A stretch of 6,355 bases of DNA from Methylobacteriaceae bacterium (GTDB lineage Bacteria > Pseudomonadota > Alphaproteobacteria > Rhizobiales > Beijerinckiaceae). The translations under genes and the position numbers were made by a program. The DNA lies in NCBI GenBank assembly GCA_019247255.1, contig JAFAPJ010000662.1:1-6355 (forward strand), given 5' to 3'. Shown here in pieces: positions 1-6,260 of the stretch (the stretch's first letter is position 1; each line of letters begins with the position of its first letter). Under the pieces are notes generated by a model. It saw only the letters and a program-made list of their open reading frames with translations. It was not told the DNA's origin and did no database searches.

Positions 1-104
1 TAGCCCGAATGGCTGCGGATCGTCACGGAATCAGCCGAGGCCGGAGCGGTCGCGAACGGGACCACGAGAAGGGCCAGGGGAGCAAGAAGAAGGGAACGAC
101 GCAT
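1..104 (-). CDS. Secreted/periplasmic protein of unknown function (5' end only)
   Basis: Only the first 34 codons lie in the window; the gene runs off the left edge. The ATG at 104-102 follows a strong ribosome binding site: GGAGG, five bases upstream on the minus strand. The translation begins MRRSLLLAPLALLVVP, a textbook Sec signal peptide with a twin-Arg n-region and a Leu/Val-rich core. It ends in an APASA-D type cleavage site near residue 24, and the mature part starts DSVTIRSHSG. No family can be named from ten mature residues. The product is inferred to be exported to the periplasm or beyond. A perfect EcfG-type promoter lies 37 bases upstream of the start, so it is probably a general-stress gene transcribed on its own, although read-through from the transporter operon upstream on the same strand is possible. 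The reading frame and start are well supported; function is unknown. Confidence 0.72.
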   Translation of the reverse strand, partial: MRRSLLLAPLALLVVPFATAPASADSVTIRSHSG

Positions 105-140
105 CGGGTCCTCCACCGTTGTGGTTCAAGTATGCTCGAC

Positions 141-165
141 AACGTACGCATCGAACCCGAGTTCC
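141..165 (-). promoter_or_regulatory. EcfG (general stress sigma factor) type promoter
   Basis: Read on the minus strand there is GGAAC at 165-161, a 16-base spacer, then CGTT at 144-141. This is an exact match to the known alphaproteobacterial EcfG/PhyR-regulon consensus GGAAC-N16/17-CGTT. The -10 element ends 36 bases before the ATG at 104, which leaves room for a start site near 131-134 and a short leader carrying the GGAGG ribosome binding site. Position, orientation and spacing all fit the secreted protein at the left edge. Seen directly: the motif. Inferred: that EcfG uses it. Confidence 0.7.
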
Positions 166-204
166 TAAGCTTCTGCAGAGCTCGGCGCGACCCGCGGGTG
201 CTAT

Positions 205-222
205 GATGAACAGACATTCATC
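205..222 (-). terminator. Weak hairpin after the ABC operon, possible terminator
   Basis: A perfect 6-bp inverted repeat (GATGAA, six-base loop, TTCATC) lies 29 bases past the stop codon of the ATPase gene. The stem is not GC-rich and no T-run follows on the minus strand, so it is a poor intrinsic terminator. It is listed because it is the clearest fold in the 146-base gap (105-250) between the operon and the stress-promoter gene. The 10-base palindrome ACCCGCGGGT at 190-199 lies beside it. Confidence 0.25.
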
Positions 223-250
223 TCGTCTGATCTTGGGTCTGGCTCTCACG

Positions 251-1042
251 CTAGCGCACGGTGCGGATGAAGGCCCGGAAGCGCTCCGACGGGCAGTTGC
301 CGAACATCTCGGCCGGCGGTCCCTCCGCCTCGATGAGCCCGCCATGCAGGAACACGACGCGGCTCGAGACCTCCCGGGCGAAGCCCATCTCGTGGGTGAC
401 GACGAGCATCGTCCGGCCCTCCTCGGCGAGGCCGCGCATGACGCGCAGCACCTCGCCGACGAGCTCCGGGTCGAGCGCGGAGGTCGGCTCGTCGAAGAGC
501 ATCACGGCCGGGCGCATGGCGAGCGCGCGGGCGATCGCGGCGCGCTGCTGCTGGCCGCCCGAGAGATGCGCAGGATAATGGTCGCGCTTGTCGGCGATGC
601 CGACCTTCGCGAGGAGCGCCTCGGCCTCCGCGACGCATTCGGCGCGGGGGCGGCGCTGCACGTGGACCGGCGCCTCGATGACGTTCTGCAGGACGGTCAT
701 GTGGCTCCAGAGGTTGAAGCTCTGGAACACCATCGCGACGCGCTGGCGCAGACGCTGCACCTGGCTGCGGTCGGCCGGCTCGGGCCCGTGGCGACCGCGC
801 TTGAGCGCGATCGGCTCGCCGTCGACCTCGATGCGGCCCTCGTTCGGCACTTCGAGGAGGTTGAGGCAGCGCAGCAGGGTCGACTTGCCGGATCCGGAGG
901 AGCCAAGGATCGAGACGACCTCGCCTGGCTGCGCGCGGAGCGAGACGCCGCGCAGCACCTCGAGCGTGCCGAAGCTCTTGCGCAGGCCTTCCACCGCGAC
1001 GATCGGCCGGCCGCCGTCGCCCGGGCTGGCGTGCTCAGGCAT
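251..1042 (-). CDS. Basic amino acid / guanidino-compound ABC transporter, ATPase subunit (HisP/OccP/AotP type)
   Basis: This 263-residue cytoplasmic ATPase powers a polar amino acid importer. All nucleotide-binding motifs are intact: Walker [10 protein letters not shown] (47-55), Q-loop Gln107 in MVFQSFNLW, signature LSGGQQQR (160-167), Walker [13 protein letters not shown] (180-191) and switch His217 in VVTHE. Its length and the short insert around residues 81-94, before the Q-loop, are characteristic of the HisP/OccP subgroup, as are NLWSHMTVL and [10 protein letters not shown]; these serve histidine, arginine, lysine, ornithine or opines. The ATG at 1042 overlaps the upstream permease gene by 8 bases, indicating translational coupling. 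It ends at a TAG and is the last gene of the operon. The exact substrate cannot be read from this subunit. Confidence 0.95.
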   Translation of the reverse strand: MPEHASPGDGGRPIVAVEGLRKSFGTLEVLRGVSLRAQPGEVVSILGSSGSGKSTLLRCLNLLEVPNEGRIEVDGEPIALKRGRHGPEPADRSQVQRLRQRVAMVFQSFNLWSHMTVLQNVIEAPVHVQRRPRAECVAEAEALLAKVGIADKRDHYPAHLSGGQQQRAAIARALAMRPAVMLFDEPTSALDPELVGEVLRVMRGLAEEGRTMLVVTHEMGFAREVSSRVVFLHGGLIEAEGPPAEMFGNCPSERFRAFIRTVR

Positions 1043-1760
1043 GGGCGGCCTCCAGCCGGGCGGGCTCGGCCGGTGCGCCGCGCAAGTGCGGCGACAGCCA
1101 GTATTCGAGGAGGAGGACGGCCCGCGTCACGACGATATTGAGGAGCAGGTAGATCGAGCCCGCCGCCACGAAGATCTCGACCGAGCGGAAAGTCTGCGAG
1201 ATCAGCTTCTGGGCGATCCAGGTCACCTCGACGAGCGTGATGATCGAGGCGAGCGAGGTCGCCTTCACCATGGACACGATCTCGTTCGAATAGGCGGGAA
1301 GCGCTTGGCGCAGCGCGATCGGCCCGACGATGCGCCGGGCGCGCGTCCAGCGTCCCATCCCGCAGGCGAGCGCGGCCTCGACCTGACCGTGCGGCACCGA
1401 CAGGATCGCGCCGCGGATGATCTCGCTCGCGTAGGCAGCGGTGTTCAGGGACAGCGCCAGGAGCGCGCAATAGGACGGCTCGCGGAAGAACCACCAGACG
1501 CCCCAGGCCTGGAGGGTCGGCCGGAACTGCCCGAGCCCGTAATAGATGAGGAACATCTGGACGAGGAGCGGCGTGCCGCGGAACACGAATACGTAGGCCC
1601 GGGCGGGCCAGCCGAGGAAGGGCGAGCCGGAGAGCCGCATCCCCGCGAGCGAGGCGGCGAGCAGCCCGCCGCAGGCGACCGATCCCGCCGCGAGCTCGAT
1701 GGTGAGCGGCAGCCCTTGAAGCAGGGCGAGCCAGGTCTCGGCCAGGAAGGAGAGGTCCAT
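1035..1760 (-). CDS. Polar amino acid ABC transporter permease (HisM/OccM type)
   Basis: This 241-residue inner-membrane protein is one of the two pore subunits of the importer. It has about five hydrophobic segments, and the conserved stretch [16 protein letters not shown] (60-75) is typical of the HisMQ permease family. The EAA loop that docks onto the ATPase starts near residue 128 (EAALACGMG) and continues to RQALP (about 155). The C-terminal tail is Pro/Ala-rich. Its ATG shares one base with the TGA of the preceding permease (TGATG arrangement), and its own stop lies 8 bases inside the ATPase gene, so the three membrane-complex genes are tightly coupled. The M versus Q assignment rests on gene order and the longer FRGTPLLVQ motif and is moderately certain; family membership is secure. 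Confidence 0.92.
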   Translation of the reverse strand: MDLSFLAETWLALLQGLPLTIELAAGSVACGGLLAASLAGMRLSGSPFLGWPARAYVFVFRGTPLLVQMFLIYYGLGQFRPTLQAWGVWWFFREPSYCALLALSLNTAAYASEIIRGAILSVPHGQVEAALACGMGRWTRARRIVGPIALRQALPAYSNEIVSMVKATSLASIITLVEVTWIAQKLISQTFRSVEIFVAAGSIYLLLNIVVTRAVLLLEYWLSPHLRGAPAEPARLEAAHA

Positions 1761-2473
1761 CAGGCGCGCCTCACGCCGCGCATCGTCCAGGCCTCCAGCC
1801 GATCGAACCCGTAGGTCGAGACGGTGGTGATGGCGAGATAGAGCGCGCCGGCCGTCAGGAAGAACGGGAAGGGCTCGCGGGTCGAGCCCGAGCCGATCTG
1901 CGACTGGCGCAGAAGCTCGATCAGGCCCGTCACCGAGATGAGCGCGGATTCCTTCAGCACGAGCTGCCAGACATTGCCGAGCCCGGGCACCGCGTAGCGC
2001 AAGGTCTGCGGCGCGATGATGCGCCGGAACATGAGCGCGCGCGACATGCCGACGGCGCGCGCGGCCTCGAGCTCGCCGCGGGCGAGCGCGAGATAGGCTC
2101 CCCGATAGACCTCCGCCTGGTAGGCGCCGGACACGACGCCGAGCGCCATGGCGCCCGTCGCCAGCGCCGGAACGCCGACGAAGCCGTCGGCCCCGAACAT
2201 GCGGCCGATCGCGGTGAGCGCCGCCGACCCGCCGAAATAGAAGAGGTAGATGACGAGGAGGTCCGGCACGCCGCGCAGCACGGTCGTGTAGCCGTCGCCG
2301 AGCCCGTGCAGGAGGCGGCTCCGCCCGAGCTTCGCGGCCGCCACGGCCGAGCCGATCACGCTCCCGAGGAGGAAACCGAGCACGGCCACCGTCAAGGTGA
2401 GCCCGGCCGCGCGCAGCATGGCCGGGCCCCAGCCGGTCGGGCCGAAGCCCATCAGCTCGACGTAATGCGTCAC
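1760..2473 (-). CDS. Polar amino acid ABC transporter permease (HisQ/OccQ type)
   Basis: This 237-residue inner-membrane subunit pairs with the following permease to form the translocation pore. It carries the family motif LRGVPDLLVIYLFYFG (66-81). The EAA loop starts ELEAARAVGMSRA (134-146) and extends to the PGLGN segment near 163-167. The assigned start is GTG at 2473; no strong ribosome binding site is visible just upstream. An internal ATG at codon 8 is an alternative but would shorten the N-terminus that precedes the first membrane segment. It follows the binding-protein gene after an 88-base gap containing GC-rich hairpins, a common place for differential expression of binding protein versus membrane parts. 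It shares one base with the next permease. Confidence 0.9.
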   Translation of the reverse strand: MTHYVELMGFGPTGWGPAMLRAAGLTLTVAVLGFLLGSVIGSAVAAAKLGRSRLLHGLGDGYTTVLRGVPDLLVIYLFYFGGSAALTAIGRMFGADGFVGVPALATGAMALGVVSGAYQAEVYRGAYLALARGELEAARAVGMSRALMFRRIIAPQTLRYAVPGLGNVWQLVLKESALISVTGLIELLRQSQIGSGSTREPFPFFLTAGALYLAITTVSTYGFDRLEAWTMRGVRRA

Positions 2474-2510
2474 CTCGCGTCGGCCCGCCCCCGCGCGTCC
2501 GGCGCGGCGA

Positions 2511-2537
2511 GCGACCGGGGTCGCGCCCTGCCGCGAC
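2511..2537 (-). other. Two overlapping alternative hairpins between binding-protein and permease genes
   Basis: The 88-base gap after the binding-protein stop contains two mutually exclusive stems. One pairs 2520-2525 (GTCGCG) with 2532-2537 (CGCGAC) around a six-base loop. The other pairs 2511-2515 (GCGAC) with 2520-2524 (GTCGC) around a four-base loop. They share 2520-2524, so only one can form at a time. Neither is followed by a T-run. In many binding-protein operons a hairpin here stabilises the upstream message or reduces read-through; that role is inferred. In sequence this GC-rich, such short stems also arise by chance. Confidence 0.35.
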
Positions 2538-2561
2538 GGGGCGCGCCCGAGCTCTCCGGCC

Positions 2562-3413
2562 TCACGATTGCGGGGTGATGTCGGACTTGAACCACTTCAT
2601 GGACAGCGTCTTCAGCGTTCCGTCCGCGACCACGGAGGCGATCGCGTCGTCGAAGAGCTTCTTCAGGTCGTTGTCCTGCTTGCGCAGCCCGACCGCGACG
2701 CCCGTGCCGAACACGCCGCCCGAGAAGCGCGGTCCCGTCATCGCGTAGTCCTTGAAGTCGGGCTTCTCGAAGGTCGCCCGGATCGCCGAGCCCGACGCGA
2801 AGATGCCGTCCACGCGGCCCGCCAGCAGATCGAGGTCGTGCTGCTCCGTCGTCTTGTACTCGCGGATCGTGATCGTGTCCTTCAGGTACTTGTCGAGAAA
2901 GTTCGAGTGGATGGTCGAGACCTGAACGCCGATGGTCTTGCCCTTGAGCATCGGCTTGATCTCGTCGATGGCCTTCTGGGCCGTCGCCTCGTCCTTCGTC
3001 AGGTCGAAGCGCTCGCCGTTATGCGGCAGCTTGGCAAGCGGGGAGGACTTCTCGATGCCGAAGCTCGCGGGCTCGCCGCCGTAGGGGCGCGAGAACTGGA
3101 TGACCTCCTTGCGCTTGTCCGTGACGTTCATGCCCGCCATGATCGCGTCGTACTTGCCCGCGTTCAGCGCCGGGATGATGCCGTCCCAATCCTGGGAGAC
3201 GATCTCGCACGTGACCTTCATGCGCTTGCAGAGCTCGTTGGCGAGGTCGATCTCGTAGCCCTCGAGCTTGCCGCCGGGCGCGGTGAAGTTCCAGGGCGCG
3301 TAGGCACCTTCGGTCGCGATCTTGACCGTCGTCCAGGTCTTCCCCTGAGCGAACGCGCCGCTCGCCGCCAGCATGCCCCCGAGCGCGATCCCGATCAGCT
3401 TCAACCCTCGCAT
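2562..3413 (-). CDS. Periplasmic substrate-binding protein of basic amino acid / opine ABC transporter (HisJ/LAO/OccT-like)
   Basis: This 283-residue solute-binding protein (family 3 fold) captures the substrate in the periplasm and delivers it to the permeases. I place the start at ATG 3413 because it gives a proper signal peptide (MRGLKLIGIALGGMLAASGA, cleavage after AFA near residue 22) and has AGGAG about nine bases upstream. The mature protein opens with the family-typical VKIATEGAYAPWNF, where Tyr38 and Trp41 lie in the expected ligand-stacking region. It then shows GYEIDLANELCKRM (52-65), DWDGIIPALNAGKYDAIMAG (75-94), VTDKRKEVIQFSRPY (97-111) and DLLAGRVDGIFAS (195-207), the last holding the acidic residue that usually contacts the alpha-amino group. 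The end, MKWFKSDITPQ, resembles octopine/nopaline/arginine binders. An in-frame GTG at 3500 would add 29 Arg-rich residues and spoil the signal peptide. Cationic or guanidino substrate is inferred, not shown. Confidence 0.92.
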   Translation of the reverse strand: MRGLKLIGIALGGMLAASGAFAQGKTWTTVKIATEGAYAPWNFTAPGGKLEGYEIDLANELCKRMKVTCEIVSQDWDGIIPALNAGKYDAIMAGMNVTDKRKEVIQFSRPYGGEPASFGIEKSSPLAKLPHNGERFDLTKDEATAQKAIDEIKPMLKGKTIGVQVSTIHSNFLDKYLKDTITIREYKTTEQHDLDLLAGRVDGIFASGSAIRATFEKPDFKDYAMTGPRFSGGVFGTGVAVGLRKQDNDLKKLFDDAIASVVADGTLKTLSMKWFKSDITPQS

Positions 3414-3444
3414 GGCTCTCGTCTCCTGGCGCCGGGCTCGGACG

Positions 3445-3463
3445 GCTCGGCTTCGGCCCGAGC
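3445..3463 (-). other. Hairpin in the ureohydrolase / binding-protein gap
   Basis: The 83-base gap (3414-3496) holds a perfect 6-bp stem, GCTCGG pairing with CCGAGC around a seven-base loop. A second GCTCGG copy at 3436-3441 could pair with the same right arm. No T-run follows in the minus direction. It may modulate read-through or mRNA processing between the hydrolase and the more abundant binding protein, but it could be chance structure. No convincing sigma-70 promoter was seen in this gap. Confidence 0.25.
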
Positions 3464-3496
3464 TAACCTGCAAGGAGGGTGCCGAGGCAAGGGCTT

Positions 3497-4546
3497 TCAC
3501 GTCGCCTTAGCGGCCCGCGGCGCGCGGACCATGAGGCAGAGAAGGGTGAACAGCATCTGGGCGGCCGCCTGCGCGGTGTTCGTGGTCGCGTCGTATTGCG
3601 GCGCGACCTCGACGACGTCGGCTCCGACGACGTCGAGCCCGACGAGCGCCCGCAGAAGTTCCTGGACCTCGCGGGGCGCGAGCCCGCCGACCTCCGGCGT
3701 GCCCGTTCCGGGCGCGAAGCCCGGATCGAGGCTGTCCACATCGAAGGAGATGTAGACCGGCGCGTCGCCCACGACCGCGCGGGCGCGCTCCGCGACGGCC
3801 TGCATCCCGGCCGCGACCGCCTCCTCGGCGTGGATCACCGTCATGCCGCTCGCATGGGAGAACTCCCACAGGTATTCGGCCCCGCCCCGGATGCCGATCT
3901 GGATCGTCCGCTCGGGATCGAGCACGCCCGCGAGCACCGCCTCCCGGAAGGGCCCGCCGTGGTGGAACTTGGTGCCCTCGTAGCGGCCGGACGTATCGCA
4001 ATGGGCATCGATATGGACCATGCCGACGGGCCGGTCGCGGCCGATCGCCTTCAAGATGGGCAGGCTGATCGAATGATCTCCGCCGACCGAGAGCGGCCGC
4101 ACCCCGGCCGCGACGATCGCGCCGAGAAAGGCCTCGATGTCGGCGTGGCATTGGTCGAGCGAGAAGCGGCTCGCCATCGGGATGTCGCCGATATCCGCGA
4201 CCCGCGCCTCCCCGAGCGGCGCGACCCTGAGGGCGTGCTCGTAAGGGCCGATCCGCTCGACCCCGCGCACCGCCCGCGGCCCGAGCCGGGCGCCCGCCCG
4301 GTTCGTCACGCCGAGATCCATCGGCACGCCGAGGATCGCGATGTCGAGGCCCGCGAAGCCTTGCGCGACCGCGTCCGGCCGATAGGGCGCGCCCAGGAAG
4401 GTCGGGACGCCCGCGAAGGGCCAGACCCTGCGGTCGGAGCCGCTGAACTGGAGGTCGGCGACGCGCCGGAACTCGGGATCCTCGATATCCCCGCCCGCCT
4501 GGGCGGCGAACCGCGCCCGCAACGCTTCGAGCTTCGCGCCATCCAT
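3497..4546 (-). CDS. Agmatinase/arginase-family ureohydrolase
   Basis: This 349-residue cytosolic enzyme should hydrolyse a guanidino compound to urea and an amine using a binuclear metal centre, usually Mn. All six ligands are present: His158 in GGDHS, Asp180, His182 and Asp184 in HIDAHCDT, and Asp269 and Asp271 in SFDVDSLDP. The run on to PGTGTPEVGG is the agmatinase-type signature. HHGGPFR (195-201) and the downstream acid in VVEVAP (Glu313) also fit the family. About 65 residues precede the fold, somewhat longer than E. coli SpeB. ATG 4546 is chosen, with AGGGA eight bases upstream; the adjacent GTG at 4549 is equally possible. It is the first gene of the transporter operon, which argues that its substrate is imported: agmatine, guanidinobutyrate, arginine and free guanidine are all candidates. 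Formiminoglutamase is less likely. No riboswitch-like leader was recognised. Confidence 0.9.
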   Translation of the reverse strand: MDGAKLEALRARFAAQAGGDIEDPEFRRVADLQFSGSDRRVWPFAGVPTFLGAPYRPDAVAQGFAGLDIAILGVPMDLGVTNRAGARLGPRAVRGVERIGPYEHALRVAPLGEARVADIGDIPMASRFSLDQCHADIEAFLGAIVAAGVRPLSVGGDHSISLPILKAIGRDRPVGMVHIDAHCDTSGRYEGTKFHHGGPFREAVLAGVLDPERTIQIGIRGGAEYLWEFSHASGMTVIHAEEAVAAGMQAVAERARAVVGDAPVYISFDVDSLDPGFAPGTGTPEVGGLAPREVQELLRALVGLDVVGADVVEVAPQYDATTNTAQAAAQMLFTLLCLMVRAPRAAKAT

Positions 4547-4563
4547 CACATACGTCCCTGCCT

Positions 4564-4573
4564 GAACCGGTTC
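4564..4573. promoter_or_regulatory. Palindromic operator-like site (GAACCGGTTC) upstream of the ureohydrolase operon
   Basis: A perfect 10-base palindrome lies 14-24 bases upstream of the GTG/ATG start pair of the ureohydrolase gene, overlapping its leader or ribosome-loading region. Its core AACCGGTT fits the general LacI-family half-site pattern AANCGNTT with a central CG. A repressor bound here would block the operon. The regulator is not in the window, and no clear -35/-10 pair was found for the operon. The palindrome is seen directly; the regulator family is inferred. Confidence 0.4.
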
Positions 4574-4670
4574 TAAGCGGCCCCGCGGCAGGGCGGGAAG
4601 GGGGACGCGCCTTCGCGCCAGTACGGTCCTGCACCCCCGGGCCGCCTCCTCGACGCGAATGTGAAAGCGC

Positions 4671-4695
4671 GGAACATCCCGACTCGCCCCGTGTT
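4671..4695 (+). promoter_or_regulatory. EcfG (general stress sigma factor) type promoter for the DUF2382 pair
   Basis: GGAAC at 4671-4675 is followed by 17 bases and GTT at 4693-4695. This matches the EcfG consensus GGAAC-N16/17-(C)GTT except that the base before GTT is T instead of C. The -10 element ends 27 bases before ATG 4723, giving a predicted short leader with the GGGGAG ribosome binding site at 4709-4714. Stress-related DUF2382 genes immediately downstream support the assignment. Confidence 0.65.
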
Positions 4696-4722
4696 GCCCG
4701 CACGACCTGGGGAGCGCGGCGC

Positions 4723-5130
4723 ATGCGTCACGACGAGGCGTCCGAGACCGTCCCTGTCCTCGAGGAGGAGGTCGCGGTCGAGAAGCGCTCGCGGGTGACC
4801 GGACGCGTCCGCATCCGCAGCGTGGTCGATGAGATTCCCGACGTGGCCAGGGCCGCCCTCGACGAGGAGCGGGTCGAGGTCACGCGCGTGCCGATCGGGC
4901 GCGAGGTGACCGAGAGACCGGTCGTGCGGGAGGAGGGCGACGTCCTCGTGATCCCGCTCGTCGAGGAGGTCCTGGTCGTCGAGAAGAAGCTCGTTCTGCG
5001 CGAGGAGCTGCATGTGCGGCGCCTCGTGACGACGGAGACGGTCGAGGTCCCGGTCACGCGCCGCCGCGAACGCGGCGTGGTCGAGCGGGTAAGCATGGAC
5101 CCGGAGGGTCCGGAGGAGGAGAGCACATGA
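4723..5130 (+). CDS. DUF2382 (YsnF/AvaK-type) stress-associated protein
   Basis: This 135-residue soluble protein has no signal peptide or membrane segment and consists almost entirely of one DUF2382 domain (about residues 10-122). The domain shows an internal duplication: PVLEEEVAVEKR near residue 11 is echoed by PLVEEVLVVEKK near residue 78, each followed by an Arg-rich beta-like stretch (GRVRIR; ELHVRR). It is rich in alternating Glu, Arg and Val, predicting short, highly charged strands. The family is linked to stress responses in bacteria but its molecular role is not established. ATG 4723 has GGGGAG eight bases upstream and an EcfG-type promoter before that. Its TGA overlaps the ATG of the next gene (ATGA), so the two are translationally coupled. 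The C-terminal tail is acidic and Glu-rich. Confidence 0.85.
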   Translation: MRHDEASETVPVLEEEVAVEKRSRVTGRVRIRSVVDEIPDVARAALDEERVEVTRVPIGREVTERPVVREEGDVLVIPLVEEVLVVEKKLVLREELHVRRLVTTETVEVPVTRRRERGVVERVSMDPEGPEEEST

Positions 5131-6242
5131 GCTATCAGACGGGTACAGGCGCCGGCATCGGCCAAACGTCCGGCACGACCGGCCAGCGGACGGTCACCGC
5201 CTTCTTCGACGATCGCACCTCCGCCGAAGCGGCGGTGAGCCGCCTCGTCGCGGCCGGGATCGAACGCAGCCGCATCGACCTGCGGGCCGGCGGCAGCACG
5301 GGGTCGACCACCTCGACCTCGACATCGGCCACGAGCGGCACCCGGGGCAGCGAGCCGGGCTTCTGGGAATCGCTGAAGGACCTGTTCATGCCCGAGGAAG
5401 ACCGGGCGACCTACGCCGAAGGCCTCCGCCGCGGCGGCCACCTCGTGGTGGTTCATACGGACCAGCAGCATTACGAGCGGGCGCTCGACATTCTCGACGA
5501 CGAGGGCACGGTCGATCTCGACCAGCGCGCCTCGAGCTGGAAGCAGGAAGGCTGGACTGGCTATGCCGGCCTGCGCGGGCCGGCGACGGGCAGCAGCAGC
5601 GCGCTCGACATGCTGAACCCGACCGGCAACACGACGAACCGAACCGCCACGACCGCGACCACCGCCACGCAGGGCACCGACACGACGGTCGGCACGACCG
5701 CCGCTCCCGGCTATGCCGCGGCAGGCGGGGTGCGCGGTCAGACGAGCGGCGCGAGCACGACCACGACGGCGACTCCGGGCCTCGGCGCGACCGGGCTCGG
5801 CGCGACGGGCCGTACGAGCGAGACCGACACGTTGCGCGACGGCCGCGAAGAGGTGATCCCGGTCACCGAGGAGGAGCTGCGGATCGGCAAGCGCGAGGTC
5901 CATCATGGGCGCGTGCGCGTTCGCTCCTACGTGGTCGAGACCCCGGTGAACGAAGAGGTCCGGCTTCGCGAGGAGCGCGTCTCGGTCGAGCGCCGTCCGG
6001 TTGACCGGGCCGTCACCGGCAACGAGGCGCTCTTCAAGGATCGTGTGATCGAAGCCGAGGAACGCGCCGAGGAGGCGGTCGTGTCCAAGGAGGCTCGCGT
6101 GCGCGAGGAGCTCGTGCTGCGCAAGCAGGCCGAGGAACGGACGCAGACGGTGTCCGACACCGTGCGCCGCACGGAGGTCGAGGTCGAGGACGAGCGCGGG
6201 ACGACGGGCGTCGGCCAGTCGCAGACGAACCGGCGCGCCTGA
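5127..6242 (+). CDS. YflT-like domain + DUF2382 stress protein
   Basis: This is a 371-residue cytoplasmic protein with two domains. The N-terminal part (about 21-137) begins TVTAFFDDRTSAEAAVSRLV and continues to GGHLVVVHTDQQHYERALDI; this matches the YflT/general stress protein 17M type. It is interrupted by a Ser/Thr-rich loop (about 54-75). A long Thr/Gly/Ala-rich linker (about 150-235) follows, then a DUF2382 domain (about 242-355) starting EEVIPVTEEELRIGKREV and ending near RRTEVEVED. The second half of that domain (EERAEEAVVSKEARVREEL) is a diverged copy of the first. The ATG has AGGAGGAG just upstream inside the preceding gene and overlaps its stop by four bases. The two products share a domain and a promoter and may work together; binding partners are unknown. 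Domain names come from recognition, not a search. Confidence 0.85.
   Translation: MSYQTGTGAGIGQTSGTTGQRTVTAFFDDRTSAEAAVSRLVAAGIERSRIDLRAGGSTGSTTSTSTSATSGTRGSEPGFWESLKDLFMPEEDRATYAEGLRRGGHLVVVHTDQQHYERALDILDDEGTVDLDQRASSWKQEGWTGYAGLRGPATGSSSALDMLNPTGNTTNRTATTATTATQGTDTTVGTTAAPGYAAAGGVRGQTSGASTTTTATPGLGATGLGATGRTSETDTLRDGREEVIPVTEEELRIGKREVHHGRVRVRSYVVETPVNEEVRLREERVSVERRPVDRAVTGNEALFKDRVIEAEERAEEAVVSKEARVREELVLRKQAEERTQTVSDTVRRTEVEVEDERGTTGVGQSQTNRRA
5781..5810 (+). repeat. Tandem 15-base repeat in the linker of the YflT-DUF2382 gene
   Basis: Two in-frame copies of a 15-base unit beginning CTCGGCGCGAC encode LGATG-LGATG (residues 219-228). It sits inside a Thr/Ala/Gly-rich linker and keeps the reading frame, so copy number could vary without disrupting the gene. 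This is ordinary low-complexity linker expansion. Confidence 0.7.
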
Positions 6243-6260
6243 TCGCGTCCTAGACGCAGC

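Noticed and set aside
93..120. Plus-strand GGAAC followed by CGTT
   Set aside because: The spacer is 19 bases, outside the 16-17 range for EcfG, and no plus-strand gene follows.
161..185. Cluster of HindIII, PstI and SacI-like hexamers resembling a cloning polylinker
   Set aside because: The order and flanks do not match a vector linker that I recognise, and the surroundings are continuous native-looking intergenic sequence that includes the stress promoter. Three six-base palindromes can cluster by chance.
119..1141. Long plus-strand open frame opposite the ATPase gene (and similar long frames at 588-1814, 2568-3755 and 3479-4576)
   Set aside because: They are antisense to genes with intact family motifs, and their translations are rich in Arg, Ala, Asp and His in the way expected from GC-rich shadow frames. 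No ribosome binding site or recognisable domain was seen.
4651..4700. Sigma-70 promoter for the operon from a TTCACA element on the minus strand
   Set aside because: TTCACA is close to a -35 box, but no acceptable -10 element lies 16-18 bases downstream.
4550..4722. Guanidine riboswitch in the ureohydrolase leader
   Set aside because: I looked for the paired ACGR-type loops or conserved guanidine aptamer segments on the minus strand and saw none; the leader shows only short GC stems and the palindrome. A covariance-model search would settle it.
4728..5906. 392-codon minus-strand open frame antisense to both DUF2382 genes
   Set aside because: It is a shadow of the charged, GC-rich stress genes. 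Its product is low-complexity Arg/Ala/Ser/Thr sequence with no domain, and it crosses the divergent promoter logic.
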